Source: Rhizobium rhizogenes (GTDB taxonomy: Bacteria; Pseudomonadota; Alphaproteobacteria; Rhizobiales; Rhizobiaceae). From it: 64,000 bases of DNA. Every line of letters starts with the position of its first letter. The first letter of the stretch is position 1. The notes beneath the pieces were generated by a model. It made no database searches. It was not told where the DNA came from and saw nothing but the letters and a program-made list of their open reading frames with translations. This document shows positions 33,936 through 43,396 of this stretch, piece after piece. Made by a program: the position numbers and the translations under genes. The stretch covers positions 682,001-746,000 of the forward strand of contig NZ_CP019701.2 of the NCBI RefSeq assembly GCF_002005205.3. The letters are read 5' to 3'.

Positions 33936-35150
33936 TTAGGCCATTGCCGGCCGCGGTGCGGGGCGCTCCTGAATGGGCCAATGTACGATGGCGGCAAAAA
34001 TCCCCATGCCGACGCCGAGCCACCAGACAAGATCATAGGACCCCAGCCGGTCATAAAGGAAGCCGCCGAGCCAGACGCCGAGGAACGAACCGATCTGGTG
34101 CGACAGGAACACGACGCCGCCGAGCATGCCGAGATGGCGCGTGCCGAACATGATCGCCACCAGCGCATTGGTGGGCGGCACGGTGGAAAGCCACAGAATG
34201 CCCATGACGGCCGCAAAGAGGATGACCGAAAGCGGTGATTGCGGCAAAAGCAGGAAGGCCGTAACGGCGATCGAGCGGGCAATATAGATATAGGCCAGCA
34301 TATAGGGTTTCGAATAACGCTGGGCGATGACGCCGGCGGCCAATGACCCGATGATATTGAAGAAGCCGATCAGCGCCATGGCAATGACGGCATAGCGCGG
34401 TTCGATGCCGATATCGCCGAGATAGGCCGGGAAATGCGCGGTGATGAAGGCCACCTGGAAACCGCAGACGAAGAATCCTGTCGTCAACAGGAGATAGCTC
34501 TTGTGGCCAAGCGCTTCCCGTAGCGCTTCGCCCGCCGTCTGCTGGAACTGCGTCTGCGACTGGCTGCCGGAAGAGGAGTTGCCGCGCATCGGAAAGGCGA
34601 GCAGCGGCACGAGCATCATCATCACGGCAAGCCAGACGAGGCTGTCCGACCAGCCATAGGCGGAAATCAGCCCCTGGCTGATCGGTGCGAAGAGGAACAT
34701 GCCGGCAGAGCCCGCCGCCGTGCCGATGCCGAAGGCAAGCGAGCGCTGCTGCGGCGTGACATGGCGTGCAAAGGCCGAAAGGATGACGCTGAAGGAGCCG
34801 GCGGCAATGCCGAGCCCGACAAGCACGCCGCCGCCGAAATGCAGCCAGAAGGGCGAGGTGCCGAAGGACATGCAGATGAGGCCGGCAGCATAAAGAAAGC
34901 CTGACAGAACGAGCACGCGGCCCGTGCCGTATTTATCGGCGATTGCGCCGAAGAAGGGCTGGCCGAGACCCCAGAACAGGTTCTGCAGGGCCATGGCGAG
35001 GCCGAAGGTGGAACGATCCCAGCCGGTGTCGGCCAGCATAGGCAGCTGAAAAAAGCCCATGGCCGAACGCGGCCCGAAGGTCATGACGGCAATCAGCGAC
35101 CCGGCGGCGATAATCAGCCAGGGCATGGTCTGGCGTGTGGCTTGCGACAT
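33936..35150 (-). CDS. MFS transporter (oxalate/formate antiporter-like)
   Basis: This 404-residue protein has 12 hydrophobic segments and MFS motifs (GAIADKYGTGRVLVLSGFLY between helices 2 and 3, and GRHLG-like turn later). FGPRSAMGFFQLPMLADTGW and the pattern of the first helices resemble the YhjX/oxalate-formate antiporter branch (UhpC-like group), which carry monocarboxylates. Substrate not known. I chose ATG 35150 with AGGAGAATTTC just upstream; the extension to 35171 is not needed. Convergent with recO and divergent from the methyltransferase. Confidence 0.82.
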   Translation of the reverse strand: MSQATRQTMPWLIIAAGSLIAVMTFGPRSAMGFFQLPMLADTGWDRSTFGLAMALQNLFWGLGQPFFGAIADKYGTGRVLVLSGFLYAAGLICMSFGTSPFWLHFGGGVLVGLGIAAGSFSVILSAFARHVTPQQRSLAFGIGTAAGSAGMFLFAPISQGLISAYGWSDSLVWLAVMMMLVPLLAFPMRGNSSSGSQSQTQFQQTAGEALREALGHKSYLLLTTGFFVCGFQVAFITAHFPAYLGDIGIEPRYAVIAMALIGFFNIIGSLAAGVIAQRYSKPYMLAYIYIARSIAVTAFLLLPQSPLSVILFAAVMGILWLSTVPPTNALVAIMFGTRHLGMLGGVVFLSHQIGSFLGVWLGGFLYDRLGSYDLVWWLGVGMGIFAAIVHWPIQERPAPRPAMA

Positions 35151-35292
35151 GAAATTCTCCTGCTGCAGCACGCGCCTTGGAGATGGCGCAAATCTTCTGC
35201 AGATTCCCTCTGATCGGGATGAATATTAGCTTTTGTCAGCCGTCCCCACTAGCGACTTTTCTTGACCCCCATTATTCATGGGATTGATGGGA

Positions 35293-35319
35293 TATCCCCG
35301 TATATAGCTTCCGGGGATA
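35293..35319. promoter_or_regulatory. Inverted repeat just before the methyltransferase start
   Basis: TATCCCCG (35293-35300) and CGGGGATA (35312-35319) are perfect 8-bp arms around an AT-rich spacer, 14 bp before the ATG. It could be an operator at the divergent promoters or an RNA hairpin next to the ribosome binding site. Confidence 0.45.
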
Positions 35320-35333
35320 CCGGAGATATGACG

Positions 35334-36068
35334 ATGAAGCAGAATATTTACGATGACCCCGGGTTTTTCGAGCGCTACAGCGCCATGCCGCGCTCCGTGG
35401 AAGGGCTGCGGCAGGCCGGCGAGTGGCACGAACTGCGCGCCATGCTTCCGCCGTTGCAGGGCCGCAGCCTTCTCGATCTCGGCTGCGGTTTCGGCTGGCA
35501 TTGCCGTTATGCGGCAGAGCAGGAGGCGACCCGTGTCGTCGGCGTTGATCTTTCGGAAAACATGCTGCGCCGCGCCGCCGAAATGAATGGCGGCCCCGGT
35601 ATCGAATATCGTCGGGCGGCAATCGAGGACATCGATTTTCCGCCGGAAAGTTTCGATGTGGTGCTGAGTTCTCTCGCCCTGCATTATGTCCGTGATCTCG
35701 ACCTGGCATTCGCGAAAGTTTCCGCCGTGCTGAAATCCGGCGGCGAGTTCATCTTTTCCATCGAACATCCCGTGTTCACCGCGCTGGAAAAACAGGACTG
35801 GTTCTACGACGCGGAAGGCGAAATCCTCCACTGGCCGCTCGACAATTACCAGAACGAAGGCGTGCGCCACTCCAACTGGATGGCGGATGATGTGGTCAAA
35901 TATCACCGCACGGTGTCAGGCATTCTCAACAGCCTGCTTTCTGCCGGCTTTGCCCTGACGCGTCTGGCTGAACCGAGGCCCGATCCCGCCTTGCTCGCGG
36001 AGCGACCGGAGATGAAGCACGAAGATCGCCGCCCGATCTTTCTGATCGTCAGCGCCCGCAAGCCGTGA
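35334..36068 (+). CDS. Class I SAM-dependent methyltransferase
   Basis: This 244-residue protein has a Rossmann-fold methyltransferase core: SLLDLGCGFGWHCRYA (SAM motif I, about 49-64), VVGVDLSENML (motif II) and FDVVLSSLALHYV (post-motif). It looks like a ubiquinone/menaquinone or small-molecule methyltransferase (Methyltransf_11). Substrate unknown. ATG 35334 is favoured because CGGAGA lies eight bases upstream; 35328 would be too close. Divergent from the MFS gene. Confidence 0.83.
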   Translation: MKQNIYDDPGFFERYSAMPRSVEGLRQAGEWHELRAMLPPLQGRSLLDLGCGFGWHCRYAAEQEATRVVGVDLSENMLRRAAEMNGGPGIEYRRAAIEDIDFPPESFDVVLSSLALHYVRDLDLAFAKVSAVLKSGGEFIFSIEHPVFTALEKQDWFYDAEGEILHWPLDNYQNEGVRHSNWMADDVVKYHRTVSGILNSLLSAGFALTRLAEPRPDPALLAERPEMKHEDRRPIFLIVSARKP

Positions 36069-36098
36069 TGGCACTGCGGACGTTGCAACGCCCGTGGC

Positions 36099-36941
36099 CT
36101 ACCGCCTCTTGATCGCCCAGCCTTCCGGCCGTTCCTCGACCACCTTGGCCACGTCGCCGAGCGATAGTTTGCCCTGACTGCGCGGTGTCACGTTCCAGCC
36201 GAACAGCGGGCCGGGCACGCGCCGATCACCCGACATGCGGATGCGGCCCATGGCTTTCATGGGCGAAGGCACATCACGGGAGCCGGTTATCTGGTCCTGC
36301 GTGGTCATGATGCAGCGGGCGCAGGGCTTGACCAGATCGAAACGAATGCCGCCGATCTCGATGGCCGCCCAGCGGTCCTCCGCCCATGGCTCGTCCGTGT
36401 CGAGCACGATATTCGGCCGGAATCGCTCCATGCCGACCGCGTCCTCGCCATTGGCGCGCATATTGTCGTTCAGCGCGGCAAGCGAGGCGGTGGTGGTGAC
36501 GAGGATCTGGTAGCCGTCCGCAAAGGTGACGGGCGTTTCGTTGCCCGTCCATTCGAGGCTTGCAATGCGTTTCGAGGCATCATCGAAGAATGCCAGCTTC
36601 ACCTCGCGCCCCAGCCACGCCGAAAGCGTACTGTTGGTCTCGTCATCGGCGATATTAGCGCTGACGATGGACTTCCATACCGCCACATCCATGCGCTCTC
36701 CGGTTGGTCTTGCGATGATCCCGCCGTCCTTTTCCCGCGCAAGCGCCATGCCGCCATCCTCATGCCGCGCCAGAACCGTGGCGATGGCAGGAAGTTCGCG
36801 CTGGGTGATGAAATGGCCGGAAGGGTCGATCAACATGGCGCGACGGTCGCCCGGCAGGCCCTCGGCCGAAACGGCGCTCTCGGAGAGGGGAATGCCGCGC
36901 GCGCTTTTCAGCGGATAGATGTTGAGTTCGGTCACACGCAT
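36099..36941 (-). CDS. MOSC domain protein (molybdenum cofactor sulfurase C-terminal type)
   Basis: This 280-residue protein has an N-terminal MOSC_N beta barrel (about 1-120, ELNIYPLKSARGI and GDRRAML) and a MOSC domain (about 140-275) with the conserved Cys in CARCIMTTQD. It is like YcbX/mARC, which carries a Mo cofactor and reduces N-hydroxylated compounds. The start is ATG 36941 (GAGGAT ten bases before); TTG 36956 would overlap the HD gene. It is last in the operon DUF2339-HD-MOSC and begins 12 bp after the HD stop codon. Confidence 0.85.
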   Translation of the reverse strand: MRVTELNIYPLKSARGIPLSESAVSAEGLPGDRRAMLIDPSGHFITQRELPAIATVLARHEDGGMALAREKDGGIIARPTGERMDVAVWKSIVSANIADDETNSTLSAWLGREVKLAFFDDASKRIASLEWTGNETPVTFADGYQILVTTTASLAALNDNMRANGEDAVGMERFRPNIVLDTDEPWAEDRWAAIEIGGIRFDLVKPCARCIMTTQDQITGSRDVPSPMKAMGRIRMSGDRRVPGPLFGWNVTPRSQGKLSLGDVAKVVEERPEGWAIKRR

Positions 36942-36952
36942 CTTGGATATCC

Positions 36953-37597
36953 TCAAATCTCGTCGAGAAACAGGTCGAGCACCTGTTGCAGCCGCTCATG
37001 GCGGGCCTTGGCCATCTGCCGCCCCGTCCCGGTGCGAAAGCCGTCCGCCAGTTTGAAAAGCTTGGTTTCGAAATGATCGATGGCAAAGGCGCGGTCGTCA
37101 AGCGGGCGGTCCTTCGCCAGCGGATCGGCCGGATCGTAGAGCGCCGAGCCCATGCGTCCGGCAATGTAAAAGCACCGCGCCGCCCCCACCATGCCGATGG
37201 CATCCAGCCGGTCGGCATCCTGAAGGATTTTTGCCTCCAGCGTCTGTGGCTCGATATTGGCGGAAAAGCTGTGGGTGGTGATGGCGTGTGTGGCGGCGTC
37301 GATATCTTTCTGCTGCCAGTCAAGCCCGGCCAGAATGCCGGCCGCCTTTTCCGCCGCAAGCCGTGAGGCCTGCGCGCGAAGCGGCGAGTTCTTTTCCACC
37401 GCCACGCAATCATGCAAAAGCACGCTCGCCGCCAGCACCGTGCCATCGCCGCCTTCGCCGGCATGGATGCGCATGGCGTTGCGGAAGACGCGGTGAATAT
37501 GGGCAAGATCGTGCGAACCGTCGCCCGTATCGGCGGCGTGCGGTATCAGGTCCTGCGCAAGCGCCGCATAGGGCGCGAAAGCCTCGGCCGCGATCAT
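36953..37597 (-). CDS. HD-domain phosphohydrolase
   Basis: This 214-residue protein has the HD signature: SHDLAHIHRVFRNAMRIH around residues 28-45, LLHDCVAVEKN with H62-D63, and DADRLDAIG downstream. This is the layout of the YedJ/uncharacterised HD phosphohydrolases (metal-dependent hydrolases of nucleotides or phosphorylated metabolites). It has no membrane segment. Its ATG overlaps the stop of the DUF2339 gene, implying translational coupling. Confidence 0.83.
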   Translation of the reverse strand: MIAAEAFAPYAALAQDLIPHAADTGDGSHDLAHIHRVFRNAMRIHAGEGGDGTVLAASVLLHDCVAVEKNSPLRAQASRLAAEKAAGILAGLDWQQKDIDAATHAITTHSFSANIEPQTLEAKILQDADRLDAIGMVGAARCFYIAGRMGSALYDPADPLAKDRPLDDRAFAIDHFETKLFKLADGFRTGTGRQMAKARHERLQQVLDLFLDEI

Positions 37598-40356
37598 GCC
37601 TGCGGCTTCCGGGTCAGGATTTTCTGGTAGAACAGGCCGATGCCGATCAGCACCGCGCCAAGCCCGATGAAGGACAGGGCTCTCAGCACGCCTTCAAGGT
37701 TGCTCATGTCGATCAGGAATGCCTTGGCAACCGAGATCAGCACGAAGGCGGCCGATGCCAGACGCAGGCTGCGGGCATTAAAGCGCGAGCCGAGCACCAG
37801 CAGCAGCACGCCGATCAGCAACCAGACCACCGAATAGCTGTAGGTCTCGCCCTGCATAAAACCCTTCCAGTCGGCGATGTTTTCGCCCTGCCAGAATCGG
37901 CGGACCGAAAGCGTTGCCCAGGCAAAACCGAGTGCCGCACCTGCCACCGCCAGCATGCTGACATAGGGCGGCGGACGTTTGCCGCGCGCATAATAGGCAA
38001 GGCCGCCATAGGCGAGCGCCGGCAGGAGGTAACCGATCAGCAGCAGGTTGAGGACCGGAATGCGTCCGGTATTTTCGCCGGTGAAATAAGGGTTGAGTGT
38101 AAAGAAATGCATCGTCAGCACGTTGATGACGGCAATCACGCCGGCAATCATCGAACCGTAACGGAAGACGGGGCTGGGGCTCTTGAGATCCAGCGTCATC
38201 AATACACCCGAGAAGCCGATGGTCAGCAGCGTGTAGATCGACTGTTCGCCGAGCGTCGGCACGCTGTTATCAAGCGTGCCGCCATTCATCGCGTGGCGGA
38301 TGAGGATGGCGACGGCGAGAAGCCCCATGACGCTGGCAATCGCCTGCAGGAAGTTTTTCGCCCTGACCCCCGGCCAGTCGCGCAGCAGCCAGGCCGAGGC
38401 GACGGCCAGCAGTGCGGGAATGCCATAACCCGGCAGAAGCGCGTTGAAGACTGGTGTGGTTCCGAGATTTTGCGGCCCGACAATGGTGGGTTCCCAGGCG
38501 ATGCGGCCGAGAACGGCAACGCTTGCCACCGCCATGACCCAGGGCAGCACATCCCAGTTGCGGTAACGGCTGGCCAGCACATAAACAAAGCCGATGACCG
38601 AAAGCAGAACGGTTGTCGCGAGCCCTTCCGTCAGCGTGTGCAGGCTGAGCGCGAAGGCGGCAAACGAGCCGAGCACGAGAATGTTGAGCGGTTTGCGATA
38701 GGCCTCGTTGTCCTGCCGGTGCAGCCATTCAGCGCCGGCGATCAGCACCAGGCCGAGGCCGAGACCATAGGCGGCGTGCAGCCAGTCACGACCGAGATTG
38801 CCATATTCAACGAAGCTTGCGGTTGCCAGCCAGACCGGGAACAGCGCGGCAATACCTGCCCAGAGCTGGGCGAAATCCGCATCGTCAGCGCCCTTGCGCT
38901 TCAGGAAGGAGAAGGCGCAGAGCACGAGGATCGCGCCAAGACCAAGCGCCATGGCGATTTCAGCCGTATAGCCCGTCCCGACGGGCGGCAGCGTGATCCC
39001 GGTATCGTTTATGAGGTCGATGAAATCGATGCCCTGCCTAGACATCAGCGCGACCGCCGTCTGTGCGCCGAGCGCGGCGATGATGGCCGGCCACACCGCA
39101 TAGTGGCGGGCAGCACCAAGGGCCGCAAGTGCTGCGATGAGCGCCGAGACGATCAGCGCCGGGTGGGTGTCGATACCGCCACTGGCGAACAGGAAGCCGA
39201 TGGCCGGCAGGATGACGGCCATCGATACGGTGAGGTTGATGGCAAGCGACGGGCGCAGCAGAAGCCTTAGAGCACGGATGGCGCGCCGCTCCGGGGCGGC
39301 GGTTTCTGCGGGTGGCGTATCGAAGTGTTTTCCAGGCCACAGGAAGATCGTGCCGGCCAGCATGACGAGCAAAGCGAGCGTCGGTGGTTCGGCATTGATC
39401 GTCTCGGAAAAGCCGATATAGCCGAGCGTCCAGAGGCCAAGGCCGGCATTGGCAAGGGACGGAACCACGGTCCAGCCCTGCCTGCGCGCTGCGGCTGCGG
39501 TCGCCAGCCACGAGATCGTCAGGAAAACGAACAGCGCCCAGATATTTGGCGTTTCGCTGGAAATCAGCGCCGGCGTCAGCATCGAGCCGAGAAGACCGAG
39601 CCCGGCCAGCGCCTGCCCATGCAGAAGCGACAGGCCAATGGTGGCAAAGGCGACAAGCCCGAGCAGGATGAAGGCCGTTCCGGAGCCGATATATTCATAA
39701 ATTCCATAGGCCGCATAAACCACGCCGAACAGCGTCAATGCGCCGGCCGCCGTCAGCACGCCCGGTATCATGGCGTTGGAATAGGCGGCGGCGATGCCCG
39801 GCACCGCCTTGCGGCGGATCGCTTCACCGGCAAGCCCGAGAATGAGGCCGAAAATGGCGGCAAGCGAAAGCCTGACCGCTGGGCTCAGCAGCCCCGATTC
39901 GATCGAATATTTGACGAGGAAAATACCGCCCAGCGCCAGCGCCAGCCCGCCGGCCCAGACCGCCCAGCGCGCGCCGAGCAGGCTTTCCAAGCTTTCATTC
40001 GTCGCCGGTGTGGATACGGCCCCGGCGGCGAGCGCAGGCTGCGCTTCCTCGCGCACGACCTCTTCCGGTACTGCTGTGGCTGCGATTTCTTCAGGCTCGG
40101 ATGCGTATTCAGCCTGGGGCGCTGCCGCTTCCGGAGCGGTTTCACTTTCCTTTTCCGCTGCGAAATCCGGTTTTTCCGTGGTTTCCGCACTCTCCGCCTG
40201 CGCCGCCGCAGGAGCCACAACGCCCGCAGCCATCAGCCGCTTGAGGCTGTGAACCTCCCGCTCCAGAGACTTGATTCGGCCTGAATTGCGGATGGTCGCG
40301 ACCAGCATGTAGATGAAGGCCGCGATGAGGGCGAGGATAAACAGCGGGATGTCCAA
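37594..40356 (-). CDS. DUF2339 large polytopic membrane protein
   Basis: This 920-residue protein starts with a signal-anchor helix (PLFILALIAAFIYMLVATIR), a short coiled coil (KSLEREVHSLKRLM), an acidic Ala/Glu/Pro-rich linker (about 50-120) and then more than twenty hydrophobic segments to the C-terminus. GARWAVWAGGLALALGGIFL is typical of DUF2339. The family has no established function; a cell-envelope role is possible. It heads the DUF2339-HD-MOSC operon, and antisense frames over it are spurious. Confidence 0.85.
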   Translation of the reverse strand: MDIPLFILALIAAFIYMLVATIRNSGRIKSLEREVHSLKRLMAAGVVAPAAAQAESAETTEKPDFAAEKESETAPEAAAPQAEYASEPEEIAATAVPEEVVREEAQPALAAGAVSTPATNESLESLLGARWAVWAGGLALALGGIFLVKYSIESGLLSPAVRLSLAAIFGLILGLAGEAIRRKAVPGIAAAYSNAMIPGVLTAAGALTLFGVVYAAYGIYEYIGSGTAFILLGLVAFATIGLSLLHGQALAGLGLLGSMLTPALISSETPNIWALFVFLTISWLATAAAARRQGWTVVPSLANAGLGLWTLGYIGFSETINAEPPTLALLVMLAGTIFLWPGKHFDTPPAETAAPERRAIRALRLLLRPSLAINLTVSMAVILPAIGFLFASGGIDTHPALIVSALIAALAALGAARHYAVWPAIIAALGAQTAVALMSRQGIDFIDLINDTGITLPPVGTGYTAEIAMALGLGAILVLCAFSFLKRKGADDADFAQLWAGIAALFPVWLATASFVEYGNLGRDWLHAAYGLGLGLVLIAGAEWLHRQDNEAYRKPLNILVLGSFAAFALSLHTLTEGLATTVLLSVIGFVYVLASRYRNWDVLPWVMAVASVAVLGRIAWEPTIVGPQNLGTTPVFNALLPGYGIPALLAVASAWLLRDWPGVRAKNFLQAIASVMGLLAVAILIRHAMNGGTLDNSVPTLGEQSIYTLLTIGFSGVLMTLDLKSPSPVFRYGSMIAGVIAVINVLTMHFFTLNPYFTGENTGRIPVLNLLLIGYLLPALAYGGLAYYARGKRPPPYVSMLAVAGAALGFAWATLSVRRFWQGENIADWKGFMQGETYSYSVVWLLIGVLLLVLGSRFNARSLRLASAAFVLISVAKAFLIDMSNLEGVLRALSFIGLGAVLIGIGLFYQKILTRKPQA

Positions 40357-40484
40357 ACGGGCTCTCCAATTACGAAGCTGTTTTTAAAGCTCTTTTGGCG
40401 AGTTTATGCAAGGCCCGGTTGATGAAGGTGTGGGTAACGGGGGAGCGGGCGGCGCCCGCTCGGCCTATGCGCATCTATCGAAAA

Positions 40485-42044
40485 TCAGGAAACATCCGCC
40501 AGCCAGCGCCGCGCGGCTTCGATATCGGCGAGCCCGAGATCGTGTCCGTCTTCGACCGTTTCCATCTCTGCCCTCGCGCCGCCGGCCGCAAGCTTTCCCT
40601 GCAGCTCGCTCGCCTTGTCGCGGTATTTGTCGCGTTCTCCCGCCACAAGCAGGAAATTGCGACCGGAAAGGTCGGCGTCCGGCCATGTTTCGAGAACCGG
40701 TGTCGGGCGATAGAGCAGCGCGTCTCCGGCCAGCTCCGGATGGAGCGCGGCAAAGGCCGCATAGAAGTTCGCGCCATTGGAATGGCCGATAAACCGCAGC
40801 TTCGAACGATCAAGACCATAGGAGCGTATCGCGCCTTCCACGAAGGCGGCAAAGGCTTCCGCTTCGGAAACGATATCCTTCTGGTCGAAGCTGAAATCGG
40901 GATAACGGCGGAACCAGCGGGCGATATCTTCTTCCGTGCTGCGGCCGCGCACGCCAAGAAGTGTCGCGCCGGCTGCTGCCCGGTGCGCTAGCGGCATCAG
41001 GCTGGTTTCGCTGCCGCCGGAACCGTGCATCAGGATGATGGTGCTGCCATCCGACTCCTCGGGCGTGTAAAAACGGTGCACGAAGGGCAGGTCGCGATAA
41101 ACGATGCGCTCTTCGCCCGGCATCGCAAATTGCGGCAGGGCGACCCGCACATCCGCCTCGTCCTTCATGAACAGCGGCGGAATGAACAGTTTTTCGCCGA
41201 GCGTTTCCAGCGGTTCGTCCACCGTCATGCCCGGCCCGTCGGTCGCCATTTCAATCAGCACGCCGCCCGGTTCGCGGACGTAGAGCGAGTGGAAATATTT
41301 GCGGTCATGGGCGTTGGTGGTGCTGGAATTCAGCGATTTCAACCCCGCAAGAACAGCGTTCAGCTCTTCCGTGTCCTCGGCGCGGAAGGCGATGTGATCG
41401 ACCGTGCCGGTGCCCGGCGCGCTGGACCAGAAGCCGGTCGCGTCGCGCACGTCGATAATGTCGCCGCTGTCGGAAACGAGCCGACGGATTGCGCCTGTCT
41501 GGCTTTCCTGCCGGTAACCGAAATGTTTCTCCAGAAACGCCACGGTCTCTTCCGGCACCTCGCTCAGCATCGTCGCACCATAGATGCGGCGAATCGCGTC
41601 CTGCGCAGAAATATCGTCCGTCACATGCGGCGTGGCATCGGCAAAGGCATGGGTGCCGACCAGTTTGACGATCAGGCCATCAGGGTCTTTCAGCCGGATG
41701 ACCGGGGCGCCGAATTCGTCGGTGGGACCTTCGGTGCGAATGGCGAATTTCAGCGCCCGCGTCAGCCAGGAACCGATGGCGGCGGGATCGATCGCCAGCG
41801 AAATCTCCAGCGTCTGGCCGTAACCGACACGCCCCTGGCCGCCGTCTTCCCAGACAAGAAATGTCAGAAGGGAGCCGGGCGAAGCTATGTCGTCGCCATA
41901 GAGCAGATGCAGCTGCATGGCGTCTTCGAAGCCGGCGGTGCGCTTCGCCAGCCTTAACCCGAGGAAGCCGGCGTAAAAATCCACATTCGCCTGCACCTTC
42001 CGGGTGATCATCGTGATGTGGTGTATGCCCAGTGCAGAATTCAT
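40485..42044 (-). CDS. Fusion of glyoxalase-type ring-cleaving dioxygenase and alpha/beta hydrolase (MhqO-MhqD-like)
   Basis: This 519-residue protein joins two enzymes. The first ~310 residues are two VOC modules (GIHHITMITRKVQANVDFYA and TVDHIAFRAEDTEELNAV) like the MhqO glyoxalase/dioxygenase family. The last ~200 form an alpha/beta hydrolase: ILMHGSGGSETSL (oxyanion), FIGHSNGANFYAAF (Ser nucleophile), VAGERDKYRD (Asp) and DGHDLG (His), as in the phospholipase/carboxylesterase MhqD. In Bacillus subtilis these are separate genes for hydroquinone and catechol resistance. No MhqR-type regulator is adjacent. Start ATG 42044 rather than 42065. Confidence 0.85.
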   Translation of the reverse strand: MNSALGIHHITMITRKVQANVDFYAGFLGLRLAKRTAGFEDAMQLHLLYGDDIASPGSLLTFLVWEDGGQGRVGYGQTLEISLAIDPAAIGSWLTRALKFAIRTEGPTDEFGAPVIRLKDPDGLIVKLVGTHAFADATPHVTDDISAQDAIRRIYGATMLSEVPEETVAFLEKHFGYRQESQTGAIRRLVSDSGDIIDVRDATGFWSSAPGTGTVDHIAFRAEDTEELNAVLAGLKSLNSSTTNAHDRKYFHSLYVREPGGVLIEMATDGPGMTVDEPLETLGEKLFIPPLFMKDEADVRVALPQFAMPGEERIVYRDLPFVHRFYTPEESDGSTIILMHGSGGSETSLMPLAHRAAAGATLLGVRGRSTEEDIARWFRRYPDFSFDQKDIVSEAEAFAAFVEGAIRSYGLDRSKLRFIGHSNGANFYAAFAALHPELAGDALLYRPTPVLETWPDADLSGRNFLLVAGERDKYRDKASELQGKLAAGGARAEMETVEDGHDLGLADIEAARRWLADVS

Positions 42045-42334
42045 CTCGCCGTCCCGCTGTTTCACCCGTTATTCGTGATCCTATTTGTCCTACGCTGCCC
42101 CTGATCCGCAACCCCGGCAAATGAGAACGCTGTGTTCGTCGTGTGAACGGAATTCCGCACGCTTCGTTGCATGCGCCTTGGGCAGAATTCCCGCTTTTTA
42201 CTCGCCGACTGACCATTTTTGCTCTTAAAATAAGCATATAAAATTATGGCTATTTTGTATGCAGTTTTGTCTTGCCTTGAGGGATGGAATTGGCTCTTAT
42301 GCAACCAATCCAACAAAACCATCAGGGGGAACAG
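42045..42334. other. 290-bp divergent region before the ABC importer
   Basis: The last part is AT-rich (TTTTGCTCTTAAAATAAGCA) and probably holds the promoters of the fusion gene and of the importer. I see no riboswitch motif, in particular no TPP element. Confidence 0.45.
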
Positions 42335-43378
42335 ATGATTTTAACGCGCAGGTTGTTGTCCAGGGGCCTGGCTATCGCCGTGGTCGGCGCCGCTGCCGGA
42401 ATTTCGTTGCCGACGACGGCTGTTCGTGCAGAAACGCCGGTCAAATTCACGCTCGACTGGAAATTCGAAGGCCCCGCCGCCGGTTTCCTGCTGGCGCTGG
42501 ACAAGGGATACTTCAAGGCGGAAGGCCTCGACGTCACGATCGACAGCGGCAATGGCTCGGTGGAAGCGATCCCGCGTGTGGCGACGGGTGCCTACCAGAT
42601 GGGGTTCGGCGATATCAACTCGGTGATGAAGTTCCTCGATGAAGATCCGAGCCAGAAGATCAAGGCCGTTTACATGGTCTATGAGCGCCCGACTTTTGCC
42701 GTCGTCGGCCGCAAGTCGCTTGGCGTCACGGGTGATCCGAAGTCGCTGGAAGGCAGGAAGCTCGGCGCGCCGCCGCCGGATGGCGCCTTTGCGCAATGGC
42801 CGGCCTTCAGGCAGGTCGCGGATCTCGATGAGAGCAAGATCAAGATCGAATCGATCGGTTTTCCCGTGCGTGAACCGATGCTTGCCAAAGGCGATGTCGA
42901 TGCCGTCTTCGGTTTTGCTTTTTCTGTTATCCTCAACCTGAAGAAGCAGGGCATTGCTGATGACGACATCTCAACCATCCTGATGGCCGAGCACGGCTTG
43001 AATCTCTATGGTAATGCGGTGCTGGTAAACACTGATTTCGCTGAGAAAAACCCTGAAGCCGTGAAGGGATTCCTGAAAGCACTGGCCAAGGGCTTCGCCG
43101 ATTCCGTCAAGACCCCGGAAGAGGGCGTGGCGGCGGTGCTGAAGCGCAACGAGACGCTCGACAGCGCCATCGAGCTGGAACGCCTCAACATGGCCAACAG
43201 CATGAATATCAAGACGCCCTATGTGGTTGAAAACGGCATGGGCGGCGTCGATCCAGCCCGGCTTGCTGCCTCCATCGAGACGTTGAAGGTTTCCATGGGC
43301 CTGAAGGGCAATGTGAAGGCGGAACAGGTGTTCGATGCGACCTACCTGCCGGCCAAGGCAGAACGCATGCTTCCCTAA
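42335..43378 (+). CDS. ABC transporter substrate-binding protein, NitT/TauT/ThiY type
   Basis: This 347-residue protein has an N-terminal signal with a twin Arg (TRRLLSRGLAIAVVGAAAG), so Tat export is possible. The mature part fits the NMT1/SsuA-like solute-binding family: VKFTLDWKFEGPAAGFLLAL, ALDKGYFKAEGLDVTIDSG and YQMGFGDINSVMKFL. These proteins bind nitrate, sulfonates, taurine or hydroxymethylpyrimidine; the ligand here is unknown. ATG 42335 follows CAGGGGGAACAG. The ATPase and permease genes follow. Confidence 0.87.
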   Translation: MILTRRLLSRGLAIAVVGAAAGISLPTTAVRAETPVKFTLDWKFEGPAAGFLLALDKGYFKAEGLDVTIDSGNGSVEAIPRVATGAYQMGFGDINSVMKFLDEDPSQKIKAVYMVYERPTFAVVGRKSLGVTGDPKSLEGRKLGAPPPDGAFAQWPAFRQVADLDESKIKIESIGFPVREPMLAKGDVDAVFGFAFSVILNLKKQGIADDDISTILMAEHGLNLYGNAVLVNTDFAEKNPEAVKGFLKALAKGFADSVKTPEEGVAAVLKRNETLDSAIELERLNMANSMNIKTPYVVENGMGGVDPARLAASIETLKVSMGLKGNVKAEQVFDATYLPAKAERMLP

Positions 43379-43396
43379 AGGATGGAGCGAGTGGGT

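Noticed and set aside
37288..39270. A 660-codon open frame on the plus strand
   Set aside because: It is antisense to the DUF2339 gene and rich in Arg/Gln/His as expected for a shadow frame.
42200..42335. Possible TPP riboswitch before the ThiY-like importer
   Set aside because: The conserved CUGAGA and ACCUGAUCUGG-type segments are absent.
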